From assembly GCA_030683195.1 (NCBI GenBank), contig JAUXQA010000382.1, forward strand, positions 1-10,604: a DNA stretch of 10,604 nt, written 5' to 3'. A model generated the notes under the pieces. It was not told the DNA's origin. It did no database searches and was given only the letters and a program-made list of their open reading frames with translations. Below, piece by piece: positions 1 through 5,792 of the stretch; the first letter of the stretch is position 1, and each line of letters begins with the position of its first letter. A program made the position numbers and the translations under genes. Origin of the DNA: Rhodoferax sp. Lineage in GTDB: Bacteria > Pseudomonadota > Gammaproteobacteria > Burkholderiales > Burkholderiaceae_C.

Positions 1-202
1 TTTCGCGGGATGCAGTAGCGGCTGCATCCTGAGCGATGAGTTGACGCGAACGCTTTTGGGCGAGTTGCAAAGCCTGGTCGAGAGACAAAGCCTGTTGGGC
101 GTGGCCGTTGACACTGACGATGGCTAAGCCAAGGGCCAACATGTAGGCCCAATGGCGATGGTGTCGACCAGATGACGGACCTTCAAAGGAAACTGAAAAC
201 AT
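1..202 (-). CDS. TolC/CzcC-family outer-membrane efflux protein, N-terminal part (truncated by window edge)
   Basis: Only the first 67 codons are present; the gene continues beyond base 1. The translation begins MFSVSFEGPSSGRHHRHW, followed by a hydrophobic export segment (about residues 19-36, ending near NGHAQ). Next comes ALSLDQALQLAQKRSRQL, the first helix typical of outer-membrane efflux proteins (OEP/TolC family, as in CusC and CzcC). The start at 202 is supported by a GGGAGAA ribosome-binding site 5 nt upstream. The N-terminal pattern is seen directly; assignment to a heavy-metal RND system is inferred from the copper genes next door. No lipobox cysteine is visible in the visible part, unlike the second TolC-family protein at 4346. 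It lies downstream of the 145-aa secreted protein on the same strand, 137 bp apart, and may open a metal-efflux operon to the left. Confidence 0.75.
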   Translation of the reverse strand, partial: MFSVSFEGPSSGRHHRHWAYMLALGLAIVSVNGHAQQALSLDQALQLAQKRSRQLIAQDAAATASRE

Positions 203-299
203 AGATTCTCCCGACAGCGAAAGGGTGGTTTCACGTCGACCCGCTGCGGCAGCGAAGCTTGAGGCTGGCTGGCGCAGGCGAGCACGACTTAAACGCCGG

Positions 300-318
300 G
301 ACAGCCTACAAGGCTGTC
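300..318 (-). repeat. Perfect 8-bp inverted repeat (hairpin) between two co-directional genes
   Basis: GACAGCCT at 300-307 pairs perfectly with AGGCTGTC at 311-318 around a 3-nt loop. It lies 22 bp after the stop of the 145-aa gene on the minus strand. A U-tract does not follow, so it is not a canonical intrinsic terminator. It could be a weak terminator, a Rho-assisted end, or an RNA-stabilising hairpin separating the efflux gene from the genes upstream. Confidence 0.45.
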
Positions 319-339
319 AGCGCAATGTCGGCTGGAGGA

Positions 340-777
340 TCAGATTCGGAAACAGCAGTGCAGAATGGTGTACGGCGGAGAAGCCGCAACCAGGGCACTT
401 TGGGAGCCCGCGGCGGGGCGGAGTTCGGCCATGGGAGCAGGCACCAAAGGCGTGAAGTACAGCGCCATCAGCACAACAGCTGGTACGGTGAGCGTGGACG
501 TCTGGTCGCTTTGTTGACCAAACTTGCAATGCTCTGCGCACAGGTTGGCGTTTTGCGGATCCAGTGCCCTCATCGCCATGTCCTCACAGTTGGAAATGGG
601 TTGGCTTGCAACCTCCATGGCTACCTTGCCTGCATCAATTTCAGCTGAACCCACCATGGGGATTTGCCCCCCCATGGAAGGCACACTAGGGCAGGCATAG
701 GCTGCGACGGCCAGTTGCGCAAACAGCAAACAGCCGATGAGCAGCTGAGCCACAGATCGTAGGAAACCCTTACGCAT
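340..777 (-). CDS. Secreted cysteine protein, 145 aa, copper-locus associated
   Basis: I do not recognise a named gene. The protein has an N-terminal export signal (MRKGFLRSVAQLLIGC, hydrophobic to about residue 27, then YACPS). Four cysteines follow at or after the cleavage region: C29, C64, and a C80-x3-C84 pair (NLCAEHCKFGQQSDQ). A second hydrophobic stretch (about 93-107, PAVVLMALYFTPLVP) precedes the C-terminus, which ends in PPYTILHCCFRI. The paired cysteines and Met-rich middle suggest an envelope protein that could bind metal. The overall plan matches the 135-aa protein at 9758, also in this window. The ribosome-binding site is weak. It sits between the 51-aa secreted gene and the truncated TolC gene, all leftward. 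Small proteins of this sort recur beside copper and metal efflux operons of betaproteobacteria; its precise role is unknown. Confidence 0.75.
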   Translation of the reverse strand: MRKGFLRSVAQLLIGCLLFAQLAVAAYACPSVPSMGGQIPMVGSAEIDAGKVAMEVASQPISNCEDMAMRALDPQNANLCAEHCKFGQQSDQTSTLTVPAVVLMALYFTPLVPAPMAELRPAAGSQSALVAASPPYTILHCCFRI

Positions 778-891
778 TTGCGGCCCGCTGCAAAGTCACC
801 AACCCATAGCGGCCACCAACCTGTGCCGTAACGCAGGATGACTTGACGGTGGGTGTGAGGATATTTGACACAGACAGAACGGTTGGCTATG

Positions 892-943
892 GCCTAGGAT
901 AGCACTCGACATGCAAAGTTCCCCAAACTTGCTCGCCTAGGAT
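892..943. repeat. 9-bp direct repeat in the leader of the 145-aa gene
   Basis: GCCTAGGAT occurs at 892-900 and again at 935-943, start points 43 bp apart. Each copy contains the palindrome CCTAGG. The pair lies in the 255-bp gene-free stretch (778-1032) upstream of the leftward 145-aa gene. It might be a regulator site, but could be chance. I see no other convincing element or conserved ORF in 778-1032. Confidence 0.3.
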
Positions 944-1032
944 TTGATTGACCGCAGGATCGGTTGTTTTTGGCCGGTTAGATACTCGTTGTTCAAGCGC
1001 ACTCAGCTTACTATTTACCACCAACGGTCTAA

Positions 1033-1188
1033 TCACAGTTTATGGATTTCATAAAAATCGCTTTGCTCTCCGTGGCCACCACCATTTGCCTCTGCAGACT
1101 TACTGTCAGCCTGGGCATGCGCGGCAGCCGACAGCATAACGGTCAGCGTTGTCGCCAGAATGATGGAGAGAGTTTTCGACTGTTTCAT
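1033..1188 (-). CDS. Small secreted protein, 51 aa
   Basis: A short gene of 51 codons plus TGA, below common length cut-offs. Translation begins MKQSKTLSIILATTLTVM and continues LSAAAHAQ, a textbook signal peptide: KQSK basic start, hydrophobic core about 7-19, and AxA-type cleavage near AHA-Q (residue 25/26). The mature remainder is only about 26 residues, hydrophilic, with GGGHGEQSDFYEIHKL at the end and two histidines. A good Shine-Dalgarno (AGGAA) sits about 8 nt before the ATG. It lies 115 bp downstream of copK on the same strand and 255 bp upstream of the 145-aa gene. The signal peptide and ribosome-binding site are direct evidence. A periplasmic, perhaps metal-related, role is inferred from its neighbours. 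I recognise no family. Confidence 0.7.
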   Translation of the reverse strand: MKQSKTLSIILATTLTVMLSAAAHAQADSKSAEANGGGHGEQSDFYEIHKL

Positions 1189-1277
1189 TTTGGGTTCCTA
1201 GAATTCAGTTGTCTGTCTTGCTTTCGCAGTGCTTGTCAATACAAGACGCTTCGTGGAGCTACGGTGTTGACGTGCCT

Positions 1278-1306
1278 TAAGTTTGCAAAGGCATCTGCCA
1301 AACTTA
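1278..1306 (-). repeat. 8-bp inverted repeat spanning the copK stop codon
   Basis: TAAGTTTG at 1278-1285 and CAAACTTA at 1299-1306 form a perfect inverted repeat around a 13-nt loop. The copK stop codon (complement of 1304-1306) lies within one arm. The stem is AT-rich and lacks a U-run, so it is a poor intrinsic terminator, but it may stabilise or end the copK message before the 51-aa gene. Confidence 0.35.
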
Positions 1307-1591
1307 GTACTCCGCACGTCCGTAGTGAGCACGAATCACTGAGGACAGTTTGGCAACCTCATCGCTGGTGACTGCGATGCTGGCCCCATCCTTGGTTGTT
1401 ACGGTTTCGCCAATGCGCATGCGAGCGGGACGACCATATTTGTCTTCCATGGCCATCTGTCCAGTCTTAAACATATGAAGTACTGAACCGTCCTTGAGTG
1501 GAATGGACTTTTCGATTGAAGAGTCCATCGCGAAGGCAGACAGGAGAGGTGCTGCCAAGCCAAGGGCAACAAGTGTTTTACGTATAGTCAT
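1304..1591 (-). CDS. copK: CopK-family periplasmic copper-binding protein
   Basis: The 95-aa product has a signal peptide (MTIRKTLVALGLAAPLLSAFA, cleaved after residue 21), leaving a 74-residue mature protein, the same length as I recall for mature Cupriavidus metallidurans CopK. The core matches the CopK pattern: LKDGSVLHMFKTGQMAME, DKYGRPARM, TKDGASIAV, then a C-terminal helix ending RAHYGRAEY. CopK is a small beta-sandwich protein that binds Cu(I) through methionine sulphurs and Cu(II) cooperatively. Aligned by eye to recalled CopK, the ligands M28 and M38 correspond to M27 and M37 here, but M44 and M54 are valines (V43, V53). The start at 1591 was chosen over an in-frame ATG 69 bp upstream because it gives a clean signal peptide and follows an AAAGG ribosome-binding site. 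It lies 195 bp downstream of copS with its own structured leader. Confidence 0.85.
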   Translation of the reverse strand: MTIRKTLVALGLAAPLLSAFAMDSSIEKSIPLKDGSVLHMFKTGQMAMEDKYGRPARMRIGETVTTKDGASIAVTSDEVAKLSSVIRAHYGRAEY

Positions 1592-1619
1592 GATGAGGCC
1601 TTTCGAGAGTGATTTACAG

Positions 1620-1697
1620 CCCCAACCGTCTCTTGTTGGGGAACGATGCAAACACTGCATCGTTGCTGTAAATGTAGAACTTGACCCCCAACAAGAG
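1620..1697 (-). promoter_or_regulatory. Nested inverted repeats in the copK leader (possible attenuator or operator)
   Basis: Reading the copK strand from its 5' side: segment A (complement of 1686-1697, CTCTTGTTGGGG), a hairpin B (arms at 1656-1664 and 1642-1650, AACGATGCA/TGCATCGTT, 5-nt loop), segment C (complement of 1630-1641, CCCCAACAAGAG), and segment D (complement of 1620-1626, GTTGGGG). A pairs with C over 12 bp, enclosing B. C can instead pair with D over 7 bp around an 8-nt loop. A:C and C:D are mutually exclusive, the layout of an attenuator or RNA switch. All pairings are exact in the sequence; the function is inference. The start codon of copK is 29 nt beyond D. If transcription starts inside the region, A would not be transcribed and the repeats may act at DNA level. 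Confidence 0.45.
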
Positions 1698-1709
1698 CAT
1701 GACGTTGCG

Positions 1710-1725
1710 ATTACAAGTCAGTCAT
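1710..1725. promoter_or_regulatory. Candidate imperfect CopR box upstream of copK
   Basis: ATTACA (1710-1715), a 4-nt spacer, and AGTCAT (1720-1725) resemble the core of the perfect palindrome at 3924-3947 (ATTACA-4 nt-TGTAAT): left half 6/6, right half 4/6. It lies upstream of copK, which is expected to be copper-induced. The match is modest and could be chance; no clear promoter hexamers were found at fixed spacing. Confidence 0.35.
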
Positions 1726-1785
1726 CTTTAACTCGACCTCTTCTTTCAGCCCAAAATTGTGTGGGCCGACTCAAGTCAGCGTGTA

Positions 1786-3183
1786 TCACACCTCCATGGG
1801 TGTAGACGAGGTTGGAAACTTTAGGGTAAAGCTTGTCACCCCCCCGCGCGAAGCTACTTCAATACTGCCACCATGTGCTTCCATAATCGCACGGGTAATC
1901 GCAAGTCCCAAGCCGGCACCATCGCTACCTGGTTGAGACCGAGACTTGTCCACCCTGAAGAAGCGGTCAAATAAGCGAGGCAGCATGTCCTCTTCGATAT
2001 CAGTTCCATGATTGACGACCGTCACTAAACTTGACTCGCTGCCACTCTGCATTTCTATCAAGATAGCGGAGTGAGGCGTTGAATAGCGGATCGCGTTTGA
2101 TAAAAGGTTGCTCAATGCCCGGCGCAGCATCAGCCTGTCGCCAAATATCAGCCCATCCCCTGCTGTTTCGAGCCGAACATCCCTCTCCGAGGCAAGGGCT
2201 TCATAGAAATCCATCAATGCCAGAACCTCCGTCGATATGGATATCGTCTCTCTGCTTGGAAGTGCCAGACCGTGCTCAGTTTTTGCCAGAAACAGCATGT
2301 CTGAAACCATTCTTGCCAGCCGTTGCAGCTCTTCCGAATTAGATGCTAAGACATCCTGATAGTCATTGGTCGTCCTGGGCGCTGTCAGTGTGACTTGGGT
2401 TTCTGTCAGAAGATTACTAATGGGTGTACGCAGTTCATGTGCCAAATCAGACGAAAACTCAGAGAGACGGTCAAAATCACTTTGTAGTCGGTCCAGCATC
2501 TCGTTGAGAGTGCGGGCCAAATCCGCCATTTCTACCGGAACAGCCTCAACGGGCATTCGCTCTCCCATTTTGTTGGATGTTACGGATTGCGCTCTGTTTT
2601 TCATAACCCGCAGAGGCGCTAAACCCCGGTTAGCAGCAATCCAACCAAGCAGCCCACTGAGGATAGTAGCCAGAACCACATAAACCGCCAGCGTGGTTTG
2701 AAAATGCCTCTGGAAATGCGCATGATGATTGGTATCAAGCGCAACCCATACCGTCATCGGCTCGCCGTTTGCTGAGGGTGTTGGGACCAAGGCCCCAAGC
2801 GCCCGATATTCATGGCCGTTTTTTTTCCAACTCAGTATGGATTGATTCTTTGAATCCGCACGCAAGTTGGTTACGGACTCACTTGGAATTTTCAAATCCG
2901 AAGTTACAAACACCGGGAGCCCGTTGTACTCCAAGTTAACGAATAGTCCCTCGTGGCTGTGCAGTATGTCATTGAGACGCTCATTCAGAACTGGTTTAGA
3001 GTTTGCTTTCCCCGCGACCTCCTGAATGAGGTGAATTTTGTCTAGCAACGTTGCCCGGTCGAGATCTTCAAAGTGTTGATTCATACTCACAGAAGTGAGC
3101 CAACCCAAGCCCAACAAGACTGTCGCTGAGGCCAGCGTATAAAAGAGCGTTAGTCGAGTGGTCAGTGAGAAACGTTGAGTCAT
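1786..3183 (-). CDS. copS: Heavy-metal sensor histidine kinase (CopS/CusS family)
   Basis: A 465-aa inner-membrane kinase that senses periplasmic copper and phosphorylates CopR. Order of parts: TM1 (about 12-34); periplasmic sensor (about 35-162); TM2 (about 163-183); HAMP linker (to about 240); dimerisation/phosphoacceptor helix with H249 in SSDLAHELRTPISNLL; and ATPase domain with N-box (SNLLSNAIRYS, N363), a VVNHGTDI box where many kinases have DxG, an F-box region (LFDRFFRVDKSRS) and G-box GAGLGLAITRAIMEAHGG. The N/H form of the D-box is common in CusS-like kinases. QHFED (H37, just after TM1) and the His cluster NHHAHFQRH (153-160, just before TM2) sit where CusS has its H42-F43 and H176 metal site, as I recall it. 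Its ATG overlaps the copR stop by 4 bp, implying translational coupling. Symbol chosen by copper context. Confidence 0.92.
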   Translation of the reverse strand: MTQRFSLTTRLTLFYTLASATVLLGLGWLTSVSMNQHFEDLDRATLLDKIHLIQEVAGKANSKPVLNERLNDILHSHEGLFVNLEYNGLPVFVTSDLKIPSESVTNLRADSKNQSILSWKKNGHEYRALGALVPTPSANGEPMTVWVALDTNHHAHFQRHFQTTLAVYVVLATILSGLLGWIAANRGLAPLRVMKNRAQSVTSNKMGERMPVEAVPVEMADLARTLNEMLDRLQSDFDRLSEFSSDLAHELRTPISNLLTETQVTLTAPRTTNDYQDVLASNSEELQRLARMVSDMLFLAKTEHGLALPSRETISISTEVLALMDFYEALASERDVRLETAGDGLIFGDRLMLRRALSNLLSNAIRYSTPHSAILIEMQSGSESSLVTVVNHGTDIEEDMLPRLFDRFFRVDKSRSQPGSDGAGLGLAITRAIMEAHGGSIEVASRGGVTSFTLKFPTSSTPMEV

Positions 3184-3866
3184 GGAGAGGATGTCGGTTT
3201 TTCCAGCACATAGCCCATACCCCGAACGGTTTGCAAGAGCTTGGGATGAAATGCATCGTCAATTTTTACTCGCAATCGACGTATCGCAACTTCAATGACG
3301 TTTGTATCACTGTCGAAATTCATATCCCAAACTTGCGATGCAATCAGAGATCGCGGCAATACTTCACCCTGCCTGCGCATCAAAAGCTCTAATAGACCAA
3401 ACTCTTTGGAGGTCAGATCAATCCGCTTGCCAGCACGGGTCACGCGTCTTCGGAGCAAATCCAATTCCAGATCCGCCACGCATATTGAAGTTGCCTCAGT
3501 TCCAGTCTTGCCTCGGCGCAAAATTGTTCTGACACGCGCGAGCAATTCAGCAAAAGAAAATGGCTTCACCAGATAGTCGTCAGCGCCAAGTTCCAAGCCC
3601 TTAATTCGGTCTTCCACTTGGTCTTTCGCAGTGAGAAATAGTACCGGCACTTCGTTGCCTTGCCTGCGCAAGCTGCGTATGACCTCCCAACCGTCCATGC
3701 CTGGCAGCATCACGTCAAGGATGAGCAAATCGTGTTCTGTCTCCATAGCCGCGTGCAGGCCATCCCTCCCGTTGGCCACCAATTCAACCGTAAAGCTGGC
3801 TTCAGCCAGCCCTTGGCGCAGATACTCGCCAGCCTTGGGCTCATCTTCAACGATCAGAATTTTCAC
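3180..3866 (-). CDS. copR: Copper-responsive response regulator (CopR/CusR, OmpR family)
   Basis: A 228-aa DNA-binding response regulator. The receiver domain (about 1-115) has acidic residues D8 and E9 (ILIVEDEPK), phosphoacceptor D51 (LLILDVMLPG), T79 (FLTAKD) and K101 (DYLVKPF). The C-terminal winged helix (about 128-225) contains VAIRRLRVKIDD, the recognition-helix region typical of OmpR-type proteins, and ends TVRGMGYVLEKPTSSP. The start is a GTG at 3866, giving V/MKILIVEDEP and a normal family length, with GGAGAG as ribosome-binding site. An upstream in-frame ATG at 3995 would add 43 residues and run across the operator palindrome, so it is rejected. First gene of the leftward arm, facing the plus-strand operon across a shared control region, so likely autoregulated. 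Confidence 0.93.
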   Translation of the reverse strand: MKILIVEDEPKAGEYLRQGLAEASFTVELVANGRDGLHAAMETEHDLLILDVMLPGMDGWEVIRSLRRQGNEVPVLFLTAKDQVEDRIKGLELGADDYLVKPFSFAELLARVRTILRRGKTGTEATSICVADLELDLLRRRVTRAGKRIDLTSKEFGLLELLMRRQGEVLPRSLIASQVWDMNFDSDTNVIEVAIRRLRVKIDDAFHPKLLQTVRGMGYVLEKPTSSP

Positions 3867-3923
3867 AAGCTCTCCATTACTTTCAGTGAGACATAGTGTG
3901 CCGAGTTTCACTCCAGTGGACAC

Positions 3924-3947
3924 GAACATTACAGATTTGTAATGTTC
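3924..3947. promoter_or_regulatory. CopR/CusR-type operator, perfect palindrome between divergent operons
   Basis: GAACATTACA (3924-3933), spacer GATT, and TGTAATGTTC (3938-3947) form a perfect 10-4-10 inverted repeat. It resembles known CusR/CopR boxes, palindromes with ACA/TGT cores around a 4-bp spacer, and lies between copR and the first gene of the rightward operon. A possible -10 for the plus strand is CATAAT at 3977-3982; a start point near 3989 would put the palindrome centre about 53 bp upstream, plausible for this family. No strong -35 is visible, as expected for an activated promoter. Confidence 0.8.
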
Positions 3948-4019
3948 CCAACAGCTCACTGACAGGGACACTTGTTCATAATCACGGTTGTGCAATTAGT
4001 AGTCAATCGTAAGGATCAC

Positions 4020-4349
4020 ATGATGGACAGACCGACTCCAATGAGTGGCAAAAAGGTGCTCTGCAGCACCCTGCTGCTGCTTTCAACAGTTACTTACTCA
4101 CAGACATCTCCCGTACAGGGCAAGACTATCGCACCGATTGAGCTGCGGTACGCATCCGTGCTTAGCGCATATCAGGTATACGCCGACGAACCGATTCAGC
4201 CGTGGCGTGAGGCCAATGATCGAGTGGGGCGTATCGGCGGCTGGCGTGCATATGCCAAGGAGATTCGCACAGGTGAGCAGGCAAAGGAAACTCCGCCGGC
4301 TGTTGATAACCTTGCAAACAAGAACAACAAGAAGATGGAGAAGCAATGA
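4020..4349 (+). CDS. Exported copper-operon protein, 109 aa, function unknown
   Basis: First gene of the rightward operon. The product has a signal peptide (basic SGKK then VLCSTLLLLSTVTYSQ, cleavage around residue 27-28). A conserved-looking block follows (about residues 44-82): YASVLSAYQVYADEP, then PWREANDRVGRIGGWRAY. The tail is Lys/Asn-rich and hydrophilic. I recall the pattern of a tyrosine-rich stretch followed by PWRxxNDxVGxIGGWRxY from small proteins encoded just ahead of TolC-type genes in proteobacterial copper clusters; no function is established to my knowledge. The start at 4020 is preceded by AAGG; a second ATG at 4023 is equally possible, and one at 4041 would shorten the signal peptide to a start just before GKK. 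The stop overlaps the next start by 4 bp, so the two are translationally coupled. Confidence 0.75.
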   Translation: MMDRPTPMSGKKVLCSTLLLLSTVTYSQTSPVQGKTIAPIELRYASVLSAYQVYADEPIQPWREANDRVGRIGGWRAYAKEIRTGEQAKETPPAVDNLANKNNKKMEKQ

Positions 4350-5779
4350 TCCAAACACGAAACTTCCCAAAAGCGAAGCTAGCTCTCTCGTTCGTGGCTA
4401 TCGCCGTATTGTCGGGATGCGCAAGTGTCAGCATTGAGCAGACGCTAGAGCGCGTCAACGGAGATGCCAGCAGTTTTACCGACGGAAATCTTTCACTGGC
4501 GCGTACCGATGCGGAGCGTGAGAGACGTGCACGGGCAGCCAAGGCACTCCTGGCGACTCCTTTGGGCCAGCGCGAAGCAGTGCAGCTTGCACTGGTCAAT
4601 AGTCCTTCGCTGCAGGCACTGCTGGCGCAAGGATGGGCCGATGCCGCAGACGCCGCTCAAGTCGGTCGGATAGCCAACCCACTATTCAGTTTTGAGCGAA
4701 TGGTTACAGGCGATGAGCTGGAGTTGGGTCGCGCCCTATCGTTTGGGCTACTTGACGTACTTACATTGCCGAAACGTAAGGGTATTGCGGATCGACGTAT
4801 TGAGCAGTCACAGATTCGACTGACTGCAGAAGTTGTTGATCAGGTCACACAGGTGCGCCAGTCTTGGGTTCGCGCGATTGCCGCGCAACAGAAGTTCACC
4901 TATGCACAGCAAGTATTTTCAAGCGCTGAGGCAAGTGCTGAGCTCGCGCGTCGCATGCAGTCCGTCGGCAACTTCAACCGCTTGACACGTGCCCGAGAGC
5001 AAGCGTTCTACGCCGACGCTGCGACACGGCTAGCGTCTGCAGCGCACGAGATTACCTCCTCCAGGGAAGAACTGGTACGACTGCTCGGGTTGGACGAGGA
5101 GCAGCGCGCTCTTCTGACGCTGCCTGATCGTCTGCCAGATCTCCCAAAGCAGGCTATCGAGCCTAAAGCCGTGAGCCTACAGGCCGTACAAAATAGACTG
5201 GATATTCGATTGGCACAGAGCGCCTTGGACACATCGGCAAAGTCGCAGGGCCTCGGCACCTTGTCGAGTTTCACGGATATCGAACTGACGGCGCGCCGTA
5301 ACACAAAATTTGACAATGCCTCTGGGACGCGTACCGACCCACAGGGGTACGAGATCAGTGTGCGTCTACCCATATTTGACTGGGGGGGGATGCAGCGCGA
5401 CGGTATGACTGCGCGCACGCTTGCTGCAGCGAATCAGCTGGAGTCCACCGTCCGTATGGCTGGGTCCAATCTCCGTGAAACCTACTCTGCCTATCGCACC
5501 GCGTATGACATTGCCCGGCATAACCGCGATGAAGTCATACCTTTGCGCAAAGTAATCGCTGAGGAAAATCAGCTTCGCTACAACGGAATGCTGATTGGTG
5601 TCTTTGAGCTGCTTTCCGATTCTCGGGATCAAATCAGCGCAGTAGTTGCTGCTATCGATGCCGATCAGCAATTCTGGATGGCTGATGCCGCTTTGCAGGC
5701 TTCATTGATTGGTCGTCCCACCAATACCAGTCTTTCCGTTACCTCCAACGCGCCGAGCGGCGGTGGCGCCGGTCATTGA
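4346..5779 (+). CDS. TolC-family outer-membrane lipoprotein, copper cluster
   Basis: A 477-aa outer-membrane factor. The N-terminus has a lipoprotein signal with lipobox LSGC (C25), so it should be lipid-anchored like CusC. The first OEP repeat starts around residues 73-115 (LGQREAVQLALVNSPSLQAL, NPLFSFERM) with long helical stretches; the second repeat starts near RLDIRLAQSALDTSAK and contains the beta-strand motif VRLPIFDWGGMQRDGM typical of TolC proteins. Such proteins form trimeric channels that accept substrate from inner-membrane or periplasmic partners. Here the gene is not followed by an RND pump or fusion protein but by an oxidase and cupredoxin, so its partner is not evident. GGAG precedes the ATG, which overlaps the previous stop. 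The stop is 13 bp before the oxidase start. An 8-G run near 5382-5389 encodes WGG and keeps frame. Confidence 0.9.
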   Translation: MIQTRNFPKAKLALSFVAIAVLSGCASVSIEQTLERVNGDASSFTDGNLSLARTDAERERRARAAKALLATPLGQREAVQLALVNSPSLQALLAQGWADAADAAQVGRIANPLFSFERMVTGDELELGRALSFGLLDVLTLPKRKGIADRRIEQSQIRLTAEVVDQVTQVRQSWVRAIAAQQKFTYAQQVFSSAEASAELARRMQSVGNFNRLTRAREQAFYADAATRLASAAHEITSSREELVRLLGLDEEQRALLTLPDRLPDLPKQAIEPKAVSLQAVQNRLDIRLAQSALDTSAKSQGLGTLSSFTDIELTARRNTKFDNASGTRTDPQGYEISVRLPIFDWGGMQRDGMTARTLAAANQLESTVRMAGSNLRETYSAYRTAYDIARHNRDEVIPLRKVIAEENQLRYNGMLIGVFELLSDSRDQISAVVAAIDADQQFWMADAALQASLIGRPTNTSLSVTSNAPSGGGAGH

Positions 5780-5792
5780 ACAAAGGAAAAAA

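Noticed and set aside
225..648. Plus-strand open frames at 225-455 and 259-648
   Set aside because: They are antisense to the 145-aa secreted protein and have composition typical of shadow frames.
1042..1371. Plus-strand open frames at 948-1139 and 1042-1371
   Set aside because: They overlap the 51-aa secreted gene and the copK end on the other strand, have no protein-like motifs, and lack good ribosome-binding sites.
1592..1660. Upstream ATG start for copK
   Set aside because: It adds 23 residues before a complete signal peptide and runs through the hairpin region; the ATG at 1591 follows AAAGG.
1749..1766. GCCCA/TGGGC inverted repeat after copS as a terminator
   Set aside because: Only a 5-bp stem with an 8-nt loop and no U-tract; too weak to annotate.
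3867..3995. Upstream ATG start for copR at 3995
   Set aside because: It adds 43 residues unlike any receiver domain and crosses the operator palindrome; the GTG at 3866 has GGAGAG and gives the family's normal length.
4162..4599. Minus-strand open frame across the 109-aa and TolC genes
   Set aside because: Ser/Ala/Arg-rich shadow of two well-supported coding regions.
5382..5389. Eight-G run in the TolC gene (and seven Gs near 6974-6980 in the oxidase) as phase-variation tracts
   Set aside because: Each run encodes a Gly pair in frame (WGG motif of TolC proteins; MGGM in the oxidase) and the genes are intact; no evidence of switching.
5709..5792. In-frame extension of the oxidase to an ATG at 5709
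   Set aside because: It lies inside the TolC gene, adds a Pro/Arg-rich stretch before the signal, and would bury the Tat motif; the ATG at 5793 has a ribosome-binding site and a proper Tat start.
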